Source: Rhodovulum steppense (lineage in GTDB: Bacteria; Pseudomonadota; Alphaproteobacteria; Rhodobacterales; Rhodobacteraceae). Taken from it: 64,000 bases of DNA. Made by a program: the position numbers and the translations under genes. The notes under the pieces were generated by a model. That model searched no databases. It was not told the origin of the DNA and saw only the letters and a list, made by a program, of their open reading frames with translations. The stretch spans positions 1-64,000 of the forward strand of contig NZ_SLVM01000003.1 of NCBI RefSeq assembly GCF_004339675.1. The letters run 5' to 3'. Of the stretch, positions 1 through 11,018 are shown piece by piece; the stretch's first letter is position 1; each line of letters begins with the position of its first letter.

Positions 1-111
<111 letters not shown>

Positions 112-149
112 TTAGGGGGCCGCCAACGGCCCGATTCAACATCGCGCGC

Positions 150-178
150 TCTCTAGTCGCTGGCTTGCGAGAAATCAA
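150..178 (-). promoter_or_regulatory. Promoter of tuf, followed by a 5'-UTR hairpin
   Basis: On the minus strand TTGATT (178-173), a 17-base spacer and TAGAGA (155-150) form a good sigma-70 promoter pointing at tuf. The expected start is near 143, giving a leader of about 50 bases. That leader holds a perfect 6-bp inverted repeat, GGGCCG/CGGCCC (117-122 and 127-132), with no T-run after it, so it is more likely a leader structure than a terminator. The promoter is an inference from spacing and hexamers. Confidence 0.55.
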
Positions 179-211
179 GCGCCACTTGCCTTGCAGCCGG
201 GTGCGCAGCGG

Positions 212-832
212 TCACTCGAGGACCGCGGCCGACACCTCGTCGAGCGGGGCGGCGGCAGCTGTGGGCGCCTCGGCGGCCGGGTCGTAGCCGAACCAGGCCT
301 CGCGGTTCTCGACCAGCCAGCGTTCGATCCGCCAGGCGGCGTTCGCGGCCAGAACCTGCATCTGCTGGTCCTTGCTGCGGGTCAGCCCGGAGCCGACGAC
401 GGTCTCGCCCGACATGCCCTCGAAGATGGTCATCTGCTCGGCCTCTTCGTTCAGCTTGGCCTTGGCCGCATCGTCCCAGACATTGGCCGAGATCACCAGC
501 GCCGATTTCGGCGCGGCAACCACCGGCACGCCGGGCACGGCCAGCGCATAGCCGTCCACATTGATGCCGAAATGATAGAGCTTGTCGCCCTCGTAGCGCA
601 AGAAGCGCCGTTCCAGCGCCTGTTTCAGCGCAGCCTGCCATTCCTCGGGGGTAGCGGAACGGCTGGGCGGCACCAGTTTGGCATTGTCGGCGACGACGAT
701 GGTGTAGCCGAGACTGAAATCGCCGAGCGGTTCGGCGGGGCTGTCCATCGGATCCTTGGCGGCACAGGCGGAAAGGACCCAAAGCCCACCGATCAGCAGC
801 GCGGGACGGAAAACGGAAGCGGCGCGGAACAT
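212..832 (-). CDS. Putative lipoprotein, conserved hypothetical
   Basis: A 206-residue protein of unknown function. From the ATG at 832 it opens with a short basic stretch, a hydrophobic segment and a lipobox LSAC with Cys23, so it should be exported and lipid-anchored. This start is preferred over an upstream in-frame ATG because GGGGGG lies just before it and the longer form would bury the signal peptide. The mature part is mixed alpha/beta with no motif I recognise, and ends in an Ala/Pro-rich tail. It stands alone between tuf and the divergent PemK-like pair. Exported location is well supported; function is not. Confidence 0.8.
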   Translation of the reverse strand: MFRAASVFRPALLIGGLWVLSACAAKDPMDSPAEPLGDFSLGYTIVVADNAKLVPPSRSATPEEWQAALKQALERRFLRYEGDKLYHFGINVDGYALAVPGVPVVAAPKSALVISANVWDDAAKAKLNEEAEQMTIFEGMSGETVVGSGLTRSKDQQMQVLAANAAWRIERWLVENREAWFGYDPAAEAPTAAAAPLDEVSAAVLE

Positions 833-945
833 GATCCCCCCAATGTCGCAAACCCCGCCCGGGATAGCGCAGCGCAGGACGGCGCGCAACGCCCGGCTCA
901 GCTGAAGCGGTTGTCGCGCGGGAAGCAAGCCAGCTTAAGCCGATG

Positions 946-1001
946 TTGACCTGTGGAGAGAGGGGGTCCACATAGGGTCTACATCATATCATGGAGACCC
1001 C
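946..1001 (+). promoter_or_regulatory. Promoter and putative operator of the PemK-like pair
   Basis: TTGACC (946-951) is followed after 17 bases by CACATA (969-974), a possible sigma-70 promoter. Just downstream GGGTCT (975-980) and AGACCC (995-1000) form a 6-bp inverted repeat around a 14-base AT-rich centre, and GGGTC is also present directly at 964-968. The repeat lies between the -10 region and the ATG at 1005, which is where an autoregulating toxin-antitoxin complex would bind. The operator role is inferred. Confidence 0.4.
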
Positions 1002-1004
1002 ATA

Positions 1005-1364
1005 ATGACCCATATCGCACACACCAAAGTCGAAGATGTAACGATGTGGTTCAAGCACGTCGACAGTGCCGCCCTTCGCGCCCGGCTCGAAGCCCTCGAC
1101 AGCGAGGAAGAGATCGCGCTCGAAGTCCAAAATGTGGTCGGACGCTGGCGCCGGATGCGGACCGGCCGGGACGGTCGCATGGTCAACGGTCTGAGGCCCG
1201 TCGGACCAATGAAGGACGTTTGGCTCGGATGGTTCGAGACAGAGAAGGGAAAAGTGGTCACTGTCCGCACGGTCACCATGGCGGACGACCTTTCGGGCGC
1301 CGCCTCGGCCTTGATGGTCGAGTGGACCAGCCCCGAGGACGAGGCCGCCTTTGCCGGTCTTTGA
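1005..1364 (+). CDS. Unknown protein, candidate antitoxin partner
   Basis: 119 residues from an ATG at 1005. It does not resemble MazE/PemI, AbrB, Phd or RHH antitoxins: there is no recognisable DNA-binding motif. An acidic segment (DSEEEIALEV, about residues 32-41) precedes a Trp/Arg-rich region (GRWRRMRTGRDGR, about 46-58). The C-terminus reads TSPEDEAAF. Its 3' end overlaps the following PemK-like gene by 14 bases, so the two are translationally coupled, which suggests an antitoxin. Gene order (small partner first) also fits a type II module. The function is inferred entirely from this context. Confidence 0.55.
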   Translation: MTHIAHTKVEDVTMWFKHVDSAALRARLEALDSEEEIALEVQNVVGRWRRMRTGRDGRMVNGLRPVGPMKDVWLGWFETEKGKVVTVRTVTMADDLSGAASALMVEWTSPEDEAAFAGL

Positions 1365-1689
1365 ACGATTCGACACCGCCGTCGTCCCGTTCCCCTTCGC
1401 CGAAATCCCGGTCCTGAAACGGCGACCCGTCACCGTGTTGTCCGCCGCCTCGTTCAATTCCGAAAACGGCGCGACCCTGGTGGCCATGATCACCACCGCG
1501 AAGGCGACGGTGTGGCCCTCGGATATCGAGATTTCCGATCTTCAGTCGGCGGGGCTCGACACGCCCTGCATCCTCCGCTTCCGCCTCGTCACGATCCCGA
1601 ACGATCTTTTCGTTCGGCCACTCGGGCGGCTCGCTGCTCTGGACCGGCTCAAGGCGGAGGGTCAGCTTGCCAGGATGCTGCTCGGCTGA
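1351..1689 (+). CDS. PemK/MazF-like growth-inhibitor family protein
   Basis: 112 residues, the usual size of MazF/PemK-type endoribonuclease toxins. The N-terminus VVPFPFAEIPVLKRRPVTVL (residues 11-30) matches the family opening: a beta strand, PFPF, then the (R)RP turn before a hydrophobic strand. A second strand ends in ITTA (47-50), where the family has a conserved Thr. The C-terminal LGRLAALDRL helix is also typical. The first possible start is a TTG at 1351, preceded by GAGG at 6 bases; no ATG is available before residue 46. It ends 6 bases from the convergent end of parC. Family membership is likely; ribonuclease activity is inferred. Confidence 0.7.
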   Translation: MPVFERFDTAVVPFPFAEIPVLKRRPVTVLSAASFNSENGATLVAMITTAKATVWPSDIEISDLQSAGLDTPCILRFRLVTIPNDLFVRPLGRLAALDRLKAEGQLARMLLG

Positions 1690-1695
1690 CCGCGC

Positions 1696-4005
<2,310 letters not shown>

Positions 4006-4058
4006 GGATGTTGTGTAAAGCGGCGCATAGGCGTGGTCCAGAGGCGAGTGGTTAACGC

Positions 4059-4889
4059 ATGGCGCAGAGATCGGTCCTGATCACGGGATGCTCGTCGGGC
4101 ATCGGGTATGACGCGGCTTACGCCCTGCACGCGCGCGGCTGGCGGGTCTTTGCCACCTGTCGGGCCGAAGCCGATTGCGACAGGCTGCGCGCCGAGGGGC
4201 TGGAAAGCTTCCGCCTCGATTATGCCGACGAGGCCAGCATCGCCGCGGCGGTGGACGAGGCGCTGGGGCGCACCGGCGGCACGCTTGACGCGCTGTTCAA
4301 CAACGGGGCCTTCGCCTGCCCCGGCGCGGTCGAGGATCTGCCGCGCGGCGCGCTGCGCGAGATCTTCGAGGTGAACCTGTTCGGCGTGCATGACCTGACG
4401 CGGCGGGTGATTCCCGCGATGCGGGCGCAAGGCCATGGCCGGATCGTCAATTGTTCCTCGGTGCTGGGCTTCGTGCCGATGAAATGGCGCGGCGCCTATG
4501 TGGCGACGAAATTCGCGCTGGAAGGGCTGACCGACACGCTGCGGCTGGAGATGCGGGATACGGGCGTCAAGGTGATCCTGATCGAGCCGGGGCCGATCGC
4601 GACGCGCATCCGCGCCAATTCCATCCCGCATTTCGAACGCTGGGTGGACTGGCAGGCCAGCGCGCGCGCCGAGCAGTACCGCGCAACCCTGCTGAAGCGG
4701 CTTTACGAGAAACGCCCCCCCGACCGGTTCGAACTGCCGCCCGCAGCGGTCAGCGCCCGCCTGATCCACGCACTGGAACACCCCCGCCCCCGCGCGCGCT
4801 ATTTCGTGACCACGCCGACCTGGATCATGGCCGCGCTGCGCCGGGCGCTGCCCACCGCGGCGCTGGACTGGATCGTGGCGAAAGGCTGA
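4059..4889 (+). CDS. SDR family NAD(P)-dependent oxidoreductase
   Basis: 276 residues of the classical short-chain dehydrogenase type. The dinucleotide-binding motif TGCSSGIG is at residues 9-16, the structural NNGA at 81-84, and the catalytic triad is Ser134, Tyr147 and Lys151 (YVATK). The length and the extended C-terminal region resemble retinol/17-beta-hydroxysteroid-type SDRs, but the substrate cannot be read from sequence. The cofactor preference is uncertain. The gene is followed 78 bases later, same strand, by the PduO-type adenosyltransferase gene; the two may be co-transcribed but have no obvious common pathway. Confidence 0.88.
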   Translation: MAQRSVLITGCSSGIGYDAAYALHARGWRVFATCRAEADCDRLRAEGLESFRLDYADEASIAAAVDEALGRTGGTLDALFNNGAFACPGAVEDLPRGALREIFEVNLFGVHDLTRRVIPAMRAQGHGRIVNCSSVLGFVPMKWRGAYVATKFALEGLTDTLRLEMRDTGVKVILIEPGPIATRIRANSIPHFERWVDWQASARAEQYRATLLKRLYEKRPPDRFELPPAAVSARLIHALEHPRPRARYFVTTPTWIMAALRRALPTAALDWIVAKG

Positions 4890-4967
4890 CAGGGCGGGTT
4901 CGCTTTGCGGTCGGAACCCGCTATGTCGCGGGGGGCAAGAGACGGATGCATGAAGAAGGGGGGCGCG

Positions 4968-5540
4968 ATGGTCGTTCTGAACAAGATCTATACCAAGACG
5001 GGCGATGACGGGGAAACCGCGCTGGGCGATGGCAGCCGGGTGGCCAAGCACGGGATGCGGGTGACCGCCTATGGCACCGTGGACGAGGCCAACGCGACCG
5101 TGGGTCTGGCGCGGATGCATGCGACAGGCGAGATGGATGCCCGCCTCGCCGCGATCCAGAACGATCTGTTCGATCTCGGCGCCGATCTCTGCCGACCCGA
5201 CCTGCACAAGGACGCCGAAGCCACGCATCCGCCGCTGCGCATGATCGAAAGCCAGGTGGCCCGGCTGGAAGCCGAGATTGACGCGATGAACGCCGACCTC
5301 GCACCGCTGCGCAGCTTCATCCTGCCCGGCGGGTCGGCGCTGTCTGCGCATCTGCACCTGTGCCGGACGGTGGTCCGCCGGGCCGAACGCGAGACGGTGG
5401 AACTGGCCACGATGGAATCGGTGAACCCGATGGCAGTGAAATATCTGAACCGACTGTCGGACTGGTTCTTCGTCGCCGCACGCGTGGCAAACGACAAGGG
5501 GAGCGCCGACGTTCTCTGGGTGCCGGGGGCCAACCGCTGA
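4968..5540 (+). CDS. PduO-type cob(I)alamin adenosyltransferase
   Basis: 190 residues. It transfers the adenosyl group of ATP to cob(I)alamin, making coenzyme B12 for mutases such as methylmalonyl- and ethylmalonyl-CoA mutase. The N-terminal ATP-binding motif reads YTKTGDDGETALGDG (about residues 7-21) and the C-terminal cobalamin-site signature includes RRAERE and YLNRLSDWFFVAAR. Both are canonical. I chose the ATG at 4968 because AAGGGGGG precedes it at good spacing and the family starts just before KIYTKTGD; an ATG at 4950 is also in frame. B12 need fits the ethylmalonyl-CoA pathway suggested by the dehydrogenase at 17.7 kb. Confidence 0.92.
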   Translation: MVVLNKIYTKTGDDGETALGDGSRVAKHGMRVTAYGTVDEANATVGLARMHATGEMDARLAAIQNDLFDLGADLCRPDLHKDAEATHPPLRMIESQVARLEAEIDAMNADLAPLRSFILPGGSALSAHLHLCRTVVRRAERETVELATMESVNPMAVKYLNRLSDWFFVAARVANDKGSADVLWVPGANR

Positions 5541-5568
5541 ACCCTGTGCAACAATCGAAAAGCCGGGG

Positions 5569-5604
5569 GACGCGACGTCGAAACATCCTGTCGCGTCGAT
5601 TTTG
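5569..5604 (+). terminator. Possible terminator after the adenosyltransferase gene
   Basis: GACGCGAC (5569-5576) pairs perfectly with GTCGCGTC (5590-5597) across a 13-base loop, followed by GATTTTGG. The stem is good but the T-run is only four bases, so termination may be partial. It separates the adenosyltransferase gene from etfB. Confidence 0.4.
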
Positions 5605-5698
5605 GTCTGTTGTCCCGGTTTCAGACTCGCTAACACGTCGCGAAACGATTGAGCCGCCCCGGTTCCGGGGCCTGCGATAGCCAAGGAGACACACGCCG

Positions 5699-6460
5699 AT
5701 GAAGGTACTCGTGCCTGTCAAGCGGGTGATCGACTACAACGTGAAGGTCCGCGTCAAGGCGGACGGCACGGGCGTCGATCTCGCCAACGTCAAGATGTCG
5801 ATGAACCCCTTCGACGAAATCGCCGTCGAAGAGGCGATCCGGCTGAAGGAAAAGGGCCAGGCCGAAGAGATCGTTGCGGTCTCGATCGGCGTGAAGCAGG
5901 CGCAGGAAACGCTGCGCACCGCGCTGGCGATGGGCGCGGACCGCGCGATTCTGATCGTCGTCTCCGACGACATCCATCAGGACATCGAACCTCTCGCAGT
6001 CGCCAAGCTGCTGAAGGCGGTGGTCGACGAGGAACAGCCGGGCCTCGTGCTGGCCGGCAAGCAGGCGATCGACAACGACATGAACGCGACGGGCCAGATG
6101 CTGGCCGCGCTTCTGGGCTGGGCGCAGGGCACCTTTGCCTCGAAGCTGGAGATCGAGGGCGATCATGCCGTCGTCACCCGCGAGGTGGATGGCGGCCTGC
6201 AGACGATCAAGGTGAAGATGCCCGCCATCGTCACCGTCGACCTGCGCCTGAACGAGCCGCGCTATGCGAGCCTTCCCAACATCATGAAGGCCAAGAAGAA
6301 GCCGCTGGATGAAAAGACGCCCGCCGATTACGGCGTCGACATCACGCCGCGCCTGACCGTGGTCAAGACCGTCGAGCCGCGCGAGCGGCAGGCGGGCATC
6401 AAGGTGGGCTCGGTCGACGAGCTGATCGCGAAACTGAAAGACGAAGCGGGGGTGCTCTGA
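5699..6460 (+). CDS. etfB: Electron transfer flavoprotein beta subunit
   Basis: 253 residues, normal for EtfB. With EtfA it accepts electrons from acyl-CoA dehydrogenases and passes them to ETF-ubiquinone oxidoreductase. The start [20 protein letters not shown], the AMP-site region and the conserved C-terminal half ([20 protein letters not shown], about residues 180-199) are typical. A clear AAGGAG lies before the ATG. etfA starts one base after the stop, so the two form a coupled operon closed by a strong terminator. Likely clients within the window are the methylsuccinyl-CoA dehydrogenase at 17745-19430 and fatty acyl-CoA dehydrogenases elsewhere. Confidence 0.97.
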   Translation: MKVLVPVKRVIDYNVKVRVKADGTGVDLANVKMSMNPFDEIAVEEAIRLKEKGQAEEIVAVSIGVKQAQETLRTALAMGADRAILIVVSDDIHQDIEPLAVAKLLKAVVDEEQPGLVLAGKQAIDNDMNATGQMLAALLGWAQGTFASKLEIEGDHAVVTREVDGGLQTIKVKMPAIVTVDLRLNEPRYASLPNIMKAKKKPLDEKTPADYGVDITPRLTVVKTVEPRERQAGIKVGSVDELIAKLKDEAGVL

Positions 6461-6461
6461 C

Positions 6462-7388
6462 ATGGCCGTTCTTCTTCTTGCCGAAGTGACCAATGGCGAG
6501 TTGCAGCGCGACGCGACCGCCAAGGCCGTGACCGCCGTCAAGGGCCTGGGCGAGGTGACCGTACTTTGCGTCGGGGCCCACGCCAAGGCCGCCGCCGAGG
6601 CCGCCGCGACCATCGACGGCGTGGCCAAGGTGCTCTGCGCCGAGGATCCGCGCTACGGCCACCGGCTGGCGGAACCCACCGCGGCGCTGATCGTCTCGCT
6701 GGCGGATGGCTACGAGCATATCGCGGCGCCCGCGACGACCGATGCCAAGAACGTCATGCCGCGGGTCGCCGCGCTGCTGGACGCGATGGTGATCACCGAT
6801 GTCGTGGGCGTGGTCGATGCCGTCACCTTCGAGCGGCCGATCTATGCGGGCAACGCGATCCAGACCGTGCAGACGACGGATGCCAGGAAGGTGATGACGA
6901 TCCGCACCTCGACCTTCGAGGCCGCAGGCGACGGCGCCGCCGCCCCGGTCGAGGCGGTGGCACCGGCGGACGATCCGGGCCTGTCGTCCTGGGTCGAGGA
7001 CAGCGCGGCGGCCAGCGACCGGCCGGAGCTGACCTCGGCCGGGGTGATCGTGTCGGGCGGGCGCGGCGTCGGCTCGGAAGAGAATTTCCGCATGATCGAA
7101 AGCCTCGCCGACAAGCTGGGCGCCGCGGTCGGCGCCTCGCGCGCGGCGGTCGATTCGGGCTATGCGCCGAACGACTGGCAGGTCGGCCAGACCGGCAAGG
7201 TCGTGGCGCCCGAGCTTTACATCGCGGTGGGCATCTCGGGCGCGATCCAGCACCTTGCGGGGATGAAGGACAGCAAGGTGATCGTGGCGATCAACAAGGA
7301 CGAAGAGGCGCCGATCTTCCAGGTCGCCGATTACGGCCTTGTCGCCGATCTGTTCGACGCGGTGCCGGAACTGATCGAAAAGCTCTGA
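6462..7388 (+). CDS. etfA: Electron transfer flavoprotein alpha subunit
   Basis: 308 residues, full length. The N-terminal domain interacts with EtfB. The C-terminal FAD-binding domain shows [20 protein letters not shown] followed by NKDEEAPIF and [10 protein letters not shown] (about residues 256-303), the hallmark of the family. It follows etfB with one base between stop and start and is followed by a GC-rich hairpin with a T-tract. ETF is a soluble cytoplasmic FAD/AMP heterodimer. The sequence shows nothing unusual. Confidence 0.97.
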   Translation: MAVLLLAEVTNGELQRDATAKAVTAVKGLGEVTVLCVGAHAKAAAEAAATIDGVAKVLCAEDPRYGHRLAEPTAALIVSLADGYEHIAAPATTDAKNVMPRVAALLDAMVITDVVGVVDAVTFERPIYAGNAIQTVQTTDARKVMTIRTSTFEAAGDGAAAPVEAVAPADDPGLSSWVEDSAAASDRPELTSAGVIVSGGRGVGSEENFRMIESLADKLGAAVGASRAAVDSGYAPNDWQVGQTGKVVAPELYIAVGISGAIQHLAGMKDSKVIVAINKDEEAPIFQVADYGLVADLFDAVPELIEKL

Positions 7389-7406
7389 TCCCGCCATCCC
7401 GGCAGC

Positions 7407-7433
7407 AAAGGCCCGCCCCAGGCGGGCCTTTTC
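7407..7433 (+). terminator. Rho-independent terminator of etfBA
   Basis: AAAGGCCCGCC (7407-7417) and GGCGGGCCTTT (7421-7431) form a perfect 11-bp stem with a 3-base loop, ending in TTTT. It sits between the convergent ends of etfA and the DUF6473 gene, and its A/T flanks would let it act in both directions. Confidence 0.9.
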
Positions 7434-7445
7434 GCTGTCCGGGGG

Positions 7446-8279
7446 TCAGTCGGCAAGCAGGTCGCGCAGCACCGGCTGCAGCGCCTCGGCAACTTCGCCA
7501 TGAACGGCAGGACCGGGCAGCATGGCGGCGGCCGGGGCGTCAAGCTCGCCGACCAACATGCCCGGCGCGCCGGAGGCCCGCGCCTCGGCGCAATCCGTGA
7601 CCTCGACCACCTGGTTGAAATAAGGGCGCACCGTGTCCAGCATGTGCCGGGTCACGAAAAGCGGATCGTCGCCCAGCCCGCAGACATGCTGCTCGCCCTC
7701 GGGCGGGCGGGTCGAGAGCCACAGCAGCACCTTGGCCCCGGGAAGCCGCGTCGCCAGCATCCGCATCCGCGCCTGCCAGGCCATCTGCAATTCGGCAACG
7801 ACGATCTCGAAGGCGGTGGGAGATTTCTCCCTCAGCGCGCCGAGAAGGTGGCGGGTGAAATGGTATTCGGTGAAGTCGATGCCGGGGTAGAGCGCCTTGA
7901 GCATCGCCGAGGCGCGCAGGAAGCGGTCGTTGCGGCGCGGATGCACAACGTAGAAGCGGTTCGACATGTTGTGCGCGCCCAGCGCCTGAATCACCGTCAC
8001 CCGCGCCCCAGCCGCCACCTCCATCACTGTGGAATCGTTCACAAAGACGTCGAGGCCGGCATTCACGCAGCCCAGATTGACGACCGGCATCCCGACCGCC
8101 TGCTCGAGCAGCGTAGCGAAGGGCGTGGGGATGAACTTGCCATAGGTTTCGGTGCCGCCGATTACCGCGCAATAGGGTCGGTCGAGATCCTGCCTGGGGC
8201 CACGGAAAAGAAGCCTCGAACTGCCGTATCGGCATGTGTCGAAGGACATCGCCCCGTTGCCAGCCTTCTCGAAACTCAT
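7446..8279 (-). CDS. DUF6473 family protein
   Basis: 277 residues, full-length match to the DUF6473 group I know mainly from Rhodobacterales. Recognisable features are the N-terminal CRYG(S)SRLLFRGP segment (about residues 16-29) followed by VIGGTETYGKF (about 39-49), and the NLGCVNAGLDVFVND region (about 67-81), suggesting an SGNH-hydrolase-like or sulfotransferase-associated fold. No catalytic role is established. I kept the ATG at 8279 because the family N-terminus begins there; a second ATG lies ten codons in. It is convergent with etfA and divergent from the 3-hydroxybutyryl-CoA dehydrogenase gene. Confidence 0.8.
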   Translation of the reverse strand: MSFEKAGNGAMSFDTCRYGSSRLLFRGPRQDLDRPYCAVIGGTETYGKFIPTPFATLLEQAVGMPVVNLGCVNAGLDVFVNDSTVMEVAAGARVTVIQALGAHNMSNRFYVVHPRRNDRFLRASAMLKALYPGIDFTEYHFTRHLLGALREKSPTAFEIVVAELQMAWQARMRMLATRLPGAKVLLWLSTRPPEGEQHVCGLGDDPLFVTRHMLDTVRPYFNQVVEVTDCAEARASGAPGMLVGELDAPAAAMLPGPAVHGEVAEALQPVLRDLLAD

Positions 8280-8429
8280 ATCCCTGCCGCTCGCCTTTCC
8301 GACTCACCTGCACCGACAGTGGCCGCTCAGGGTTTCGAACTAGCTAAATCCTGCATTTTAAGCATCCCTCCACCTTGCGCGCGGATGCAGCCGCACCTTA
8401 AGGTCGCGCCAGCAGCGCGGGGGTCTTCC

Positions 8430-9305
8430 ATGGAAATCAGGACGGTCGGGGTTGTCGGGGCGGGCCAGATGGGCAGCGGCATCGCCCATGTCTTTGCCCT
8501 CGCGGGCTTCGATGTCACGATCCACGACATCTCGCTGGATGCACTGGCCCGCGCGCGCGAGATGATCGGGTGCAATCTCGACCGCCAGATCGCGCGCGGC
8601 AAGATCGCCGAGGCCGACAAGGACGCAGCCATGGCGCGGATCGCGACGACAACGACGCTGAGCGAACTCGGCCCCTCGGACCTGATCATCGAGGCCGCGA
8701 CCGAACGCGAAACCGTCAAGATCGCGATCTTCGAGGATCTGCAACCGCATCTGCGACCCGAAACGATCCTGACCTCGAACACCTCCTCGATCTCGATCAC
8801 GCGGCTGGCCAGCCGCACCGACCGGCCGGAACGGTTCATGGGCCTGCATTTCATGAACCCGGTGCCGGTGATGCAGCTGGTGGAACTGATCCGCGGCATC
8901 GCCACCGACGAGGCGACCTACACCACGCTTCTGGCCGTGGTCGAACGGCTGGGCAAGACCGCGGCCCCGGCCGAGGACTTCCCCGCCTTCATCGTCAACC
9001 GCATCCTGATGCCGATGATCAACGAGGCGGTCTATACGCTCTACGAGGGCGTGGGCTCGGTCCAGTCGATCGACCAGTCGATGAAGCTGGGCGCGAACCA
9101 CCCGATGGGGCCGCTGGAACTGGCCGATTTCATCGGGCTCGACACCTGCCTTGCGATCATGAACGTGCTGCATGACGGGCTTGCGGACACGAAATACCGC
9201 CCCTGCCCGCTGCTGACCAAGTATGTCGAAGCCGGATGGCTGGGCCGCAAGACCCAGCGCGGCTTCTACGACTATCGCGGCGAAATCCCGGTGCCGACCC
9301 GCTGA
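8430..9305 (+). CDS. 3-hydroxybutyryl-CoA dehydrogenase
   Basis: 291 residues. It oxidises (S)-3-hydroxybutyryl-CoA with NAD(P), or works in reverse, in short-chain acyl-CoA metabolism. The Rossmann motif GAGQMGSGIA is at about residues 9-18; the catalytic region FMNPVPVMQLVELI and the C-terminal dimerisation domain (NHPMGPLELADFIGLDTCL) are canonical. The start is the ATG at 8430, immediately before the conserved IRTVGVVGAG strand; a long upstream open frame is ignored because it is antisense to the DUF6473 gene. It is close to etfBA and fits acetate/butyrate or PHB-related metabolism. Confidence 0.95.
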   Translation: MEIRTVGVVGAGQMGSGIAHVFALAGFDVTIHDISLDALARAREMIGCNLDRQIARGKIAEADKDAAMARIATTTTLSELGPSDLIIEAATERETVKIAIFEDLQPHLRPETILTSNTSSISITRLASRTDRPERFMGLHFMNPVPVMQLVELIRGIATDEATYTTLLAVVERLGKTAAPAEDFPAFIVNRILMPMINEAVYTLYEGVGSVQSIDQSMKLGANHPMGPLELADFIGLDTCLAIMNVLHDGLADTKYRPCPLLTKYVEAGWLGRKTQRGFYDYRGEIPVPTR

Positions 9306-9325
9306 TTGCCCCCCCGGCACGGCCT

Positions 9326-9347
9326 CTTCTTCTTGGGGAAAACACCC
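9326..9347 (-). repeat. AAGAAGAAG motif, copy 1
   Basis: On the minus strand this reads GGGTGTTTTCCCC then AAGAAGAAG. It lies 58 bases after the stop of the minus-strand acyltransferase gene, in the gap between two convergent genes. Copies 2 and 3 are at 20236-20258 and 34071-34092. All three lie just 3' of a gene on the same strand. Function unknown. Confidence 0.6.
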
Positions 9348-9405
9348 GAAAAACCGCACGAAGTGCCAGAAGGCGTGCGCCGCAGGCGCTCAACCGGATC
9401 ACGCC

Positions 9406-10266
9406 TCATCCCAGCGCCAGCGTGCGCTCCCTGAGCCAGGCCATGAAGCCGCGCGGGTTGTCCGCCCAGGGCTCGATCTCGTCGCGCCCGATGGCCGGGC
9501 CGATCACCGGCGCCTGCGGCCGGTTCAGCGCATGGCAGACCTCGTGCAGCAACAGCCCCTGGCGCAGCGTCGGCGAGATCTGGGCAGCCATCTGGTACCA
9601 GCGCGAATTCGCCCCCGGAAAGCGGATCGGCACCACGCGCGCGCCGGAACGCTGGATCATCTTCGCGGTGAATGGGTTCCACTCGGCCTCGATCACGGGG
9701 CCGAACATCGTCTGCGACGAGGCGACCACGCCCGAGGGAAACAGCGCGATCGCACCGCCCCGGGCCAGATGCGCCATCGCCCGGCGGCGCATGTCGAGGT
9801 TGCGCTCCAGCGCATCGGTCTCGTGCGGAAAGGGCACCGGGATCAAGAATTCCGCGACCTCGCTCACCCCGGTCAGAAGCGAGCGGGTCAGGATCTTGTA
9901 ATCGGTCCTCACCCGACCGATCAGTTCGGCCAGAACCATGCCGTCGACCAGACCATGCGGGTGGTTGGCCACGACGACCAGCGGCCCCTCGGGCGGGATG
10001 TTGGCGATCTGCGCGGGCGGCGTGCGCAATTCGATCCCCATCACGTCAAGCGCCTGTTTCCAGAACAGCTGCCCCTCGGGCAGGCCCATCGCCTCGAACC
10101 GCCGGATCAGGCGCAGCAGGCGCAGCTTGCCGGTCATGAATTCCATCGTCCGGATCGTGCGGATCTGCACCGGATTCGTGAAGGAATTGGCATAGGACAG
10201 CCGCCGCGACTCGTAGGGACCGCCGTCAACCGGTTGCGCGTCGTCGCCCCGGCCGATATCACGCAT
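9406..10266 (-). CDS. Lysophospholipid acyltransferase family protein
   Basis: 286 residues. The PlsC-type acyltransferase domain shows block I as NHPHGLVDG (about residues 96-104), in the HX5D spacing typical of the hemolysin-like/OlsA-like subgroup, and block III LFPSGVVASS. The substrate could be an ornithine-lipid or phospholipid precursor; sequence alone does not decide. The start is the ATG at 10266; longer frames run into the HPr gene. It lies downstream of the HPr gene on the same strand with a 71-base gap. It probably acts at the inner face of the cytoplasmic membrane. Confidence 0.85.
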   Translation of the reverse strand: MRDIGRGDDAQPVDGGPYESRRLSYANSFTNPVQIRTIRTMEFMTGKLRLLRLIRRFEAMGLPEGQLFWKQALDVMGIELRTPPAQIANIPPEGPLVVVANHPHGLVDGMVLAELIGRVRTDYKILTRSLLTGVSEVAEFLIPVPFPHETDALERNLDMRRRAMAHLARGGAIALFPSGVVASSQTMFGPVIEAEWNPFTAKMIQRSGARVVPIRFPGANSRWYQMAAQISPTLRQGLLLHEVCHALNRPQAPVIGPAIGRDEIEPWADNPRGFMAWLRERTLALG

Positions 10267-10337
10267 GACAGCCCCGGCGGGACGCGCGGCGGTTGCCATT
10301 CGCCGGGCCGCGGCGGCCTTTTGGGGATTTGGCCGGG

Positions 10338-10616
10338 TCACATGTCTTCGCCGAAGCGATCCGCGACGAGGCGGGCAAGTGCATCGGCCAGCCGGTCGGC
10401 CTCGGGGCCGCTGGTCGTCACCTCGATCGACGTGCCCTTGGAGGCGGCCAGCATCAGAAGGCCCATGATCGAGTCGCCCGAGGCGCTCATCCCGTCGCGG
10501 CGGACCTCGGCCTGGGCATCGTGCTGTTCGACGCATTCGACGAACCTGGCAGAGGCGCGGGCATGCAGACCCTTCTCGTTGACGATCTCCAGCCGCCGAC
10601 TCACGCTTCCACCCAT
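10338..10616 (-). CDS. HPr family phosphocarrier protein
   Basis: 92 residues. HPr receives phosphate from EI at a histidine and passes it to EIIA proteins. Phospho-acceptor His18 lies in GLHARAS and the regulatory serine is Ser49 in GDSIMGLLML, the site HprK would phosphorylate. The ATG at 10616 has GAGGGG five bases upstream; a GTG two codons earlier is possible. It is the last gene of an hprK-rapZ-EIIA-HPr operon, separated by 9 bases from the EIIA gene. No sugar permease is present, so this is a regulatory (nitrogen-type) PTS branch, with PtsN encoded at 53.6 kb. Confidence 0.95.
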   Translation of the reverse strand: MGGSVSRRLEIVNEKGLHARASARFVECVEQHDAQAEVRRDGMSASGDSIMGLLMLAASKGTSIEVTTSGPEADRLADALARLVADRFGEDM

Positions 10617-10625
10617 ATGCACCCC

Positions 10626-11018
10626 TCAGAACCCGCCCGCGTCGAAACTGTCGATGTATTTCCGTCCTGCCGCCAGCGCCGAGGCGGTGGCCTCGCCCAC
10701 GCTCAGCCGCCGCGACTTCGCCAGCTTGATCAGCATGGGCAGGTTGGCGCCGTAAAGGATGCGCCGGTCCGAGGGCACGCAGGCGCGGATCGACAGGTTA
10801 GAGGGCGAGCCGCCGAACATGTCTGTCACCACCACCACCCCGTCGCCGGTATCGACCTCGTCGGCGGCACGGCAGATCTCGTCCTGCTTCGAGGCGCGGT
10901 CGTCATCGGGCTCTATCGAGATGGCGCGCATGCCCGGCTGGTGGCCGACGACATGCTCGACCGCCGCCAGGTATTCGCGGGCCAGCCCGCCATGCGCGAC
11001 GATGACGATTCCGATCAC
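10626..11018 (-). CDS. PTS system EIIA component, mannose/fructose type
   Basis: 130 residues, a stand-alone IIA-Man domain. The phosphorylated histidine is His9 in IVAHGG, and the active-site loop DMFGGSPSN (about residues 66-74) is intact. There are no IIB, IIC or IID genes, so it is thought to be regulatory rather than part of a transporter, as in other alphaproteobacteria. The start is a GTG whose last two bases overlap the TGA stop of rapZ (GTGA), showing tight translational coupling. Its phosphate donor should be the HPr encoded next to it. Confidence 0.93.
   Translation of the reverse strand: MIGIVIVAHGGLAREYLAAVEHVVGHQPGMRAISIEPDDDRASKQDEICRAADEVDTGDGVVVVTDMFGGSPSNLSIRACVPSDRRILYGANLPMLIKLAKSRRLSVGEATASALAAGRKYIDSFDAGGF

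Noticed and set aside
6291-6305. Further AAGAAGAAG-like match in etfB
   Set aside because: It is a coding Lys run (KAKKKP) without the GGGTATTTT part; unrelated to the three intergenic copies.
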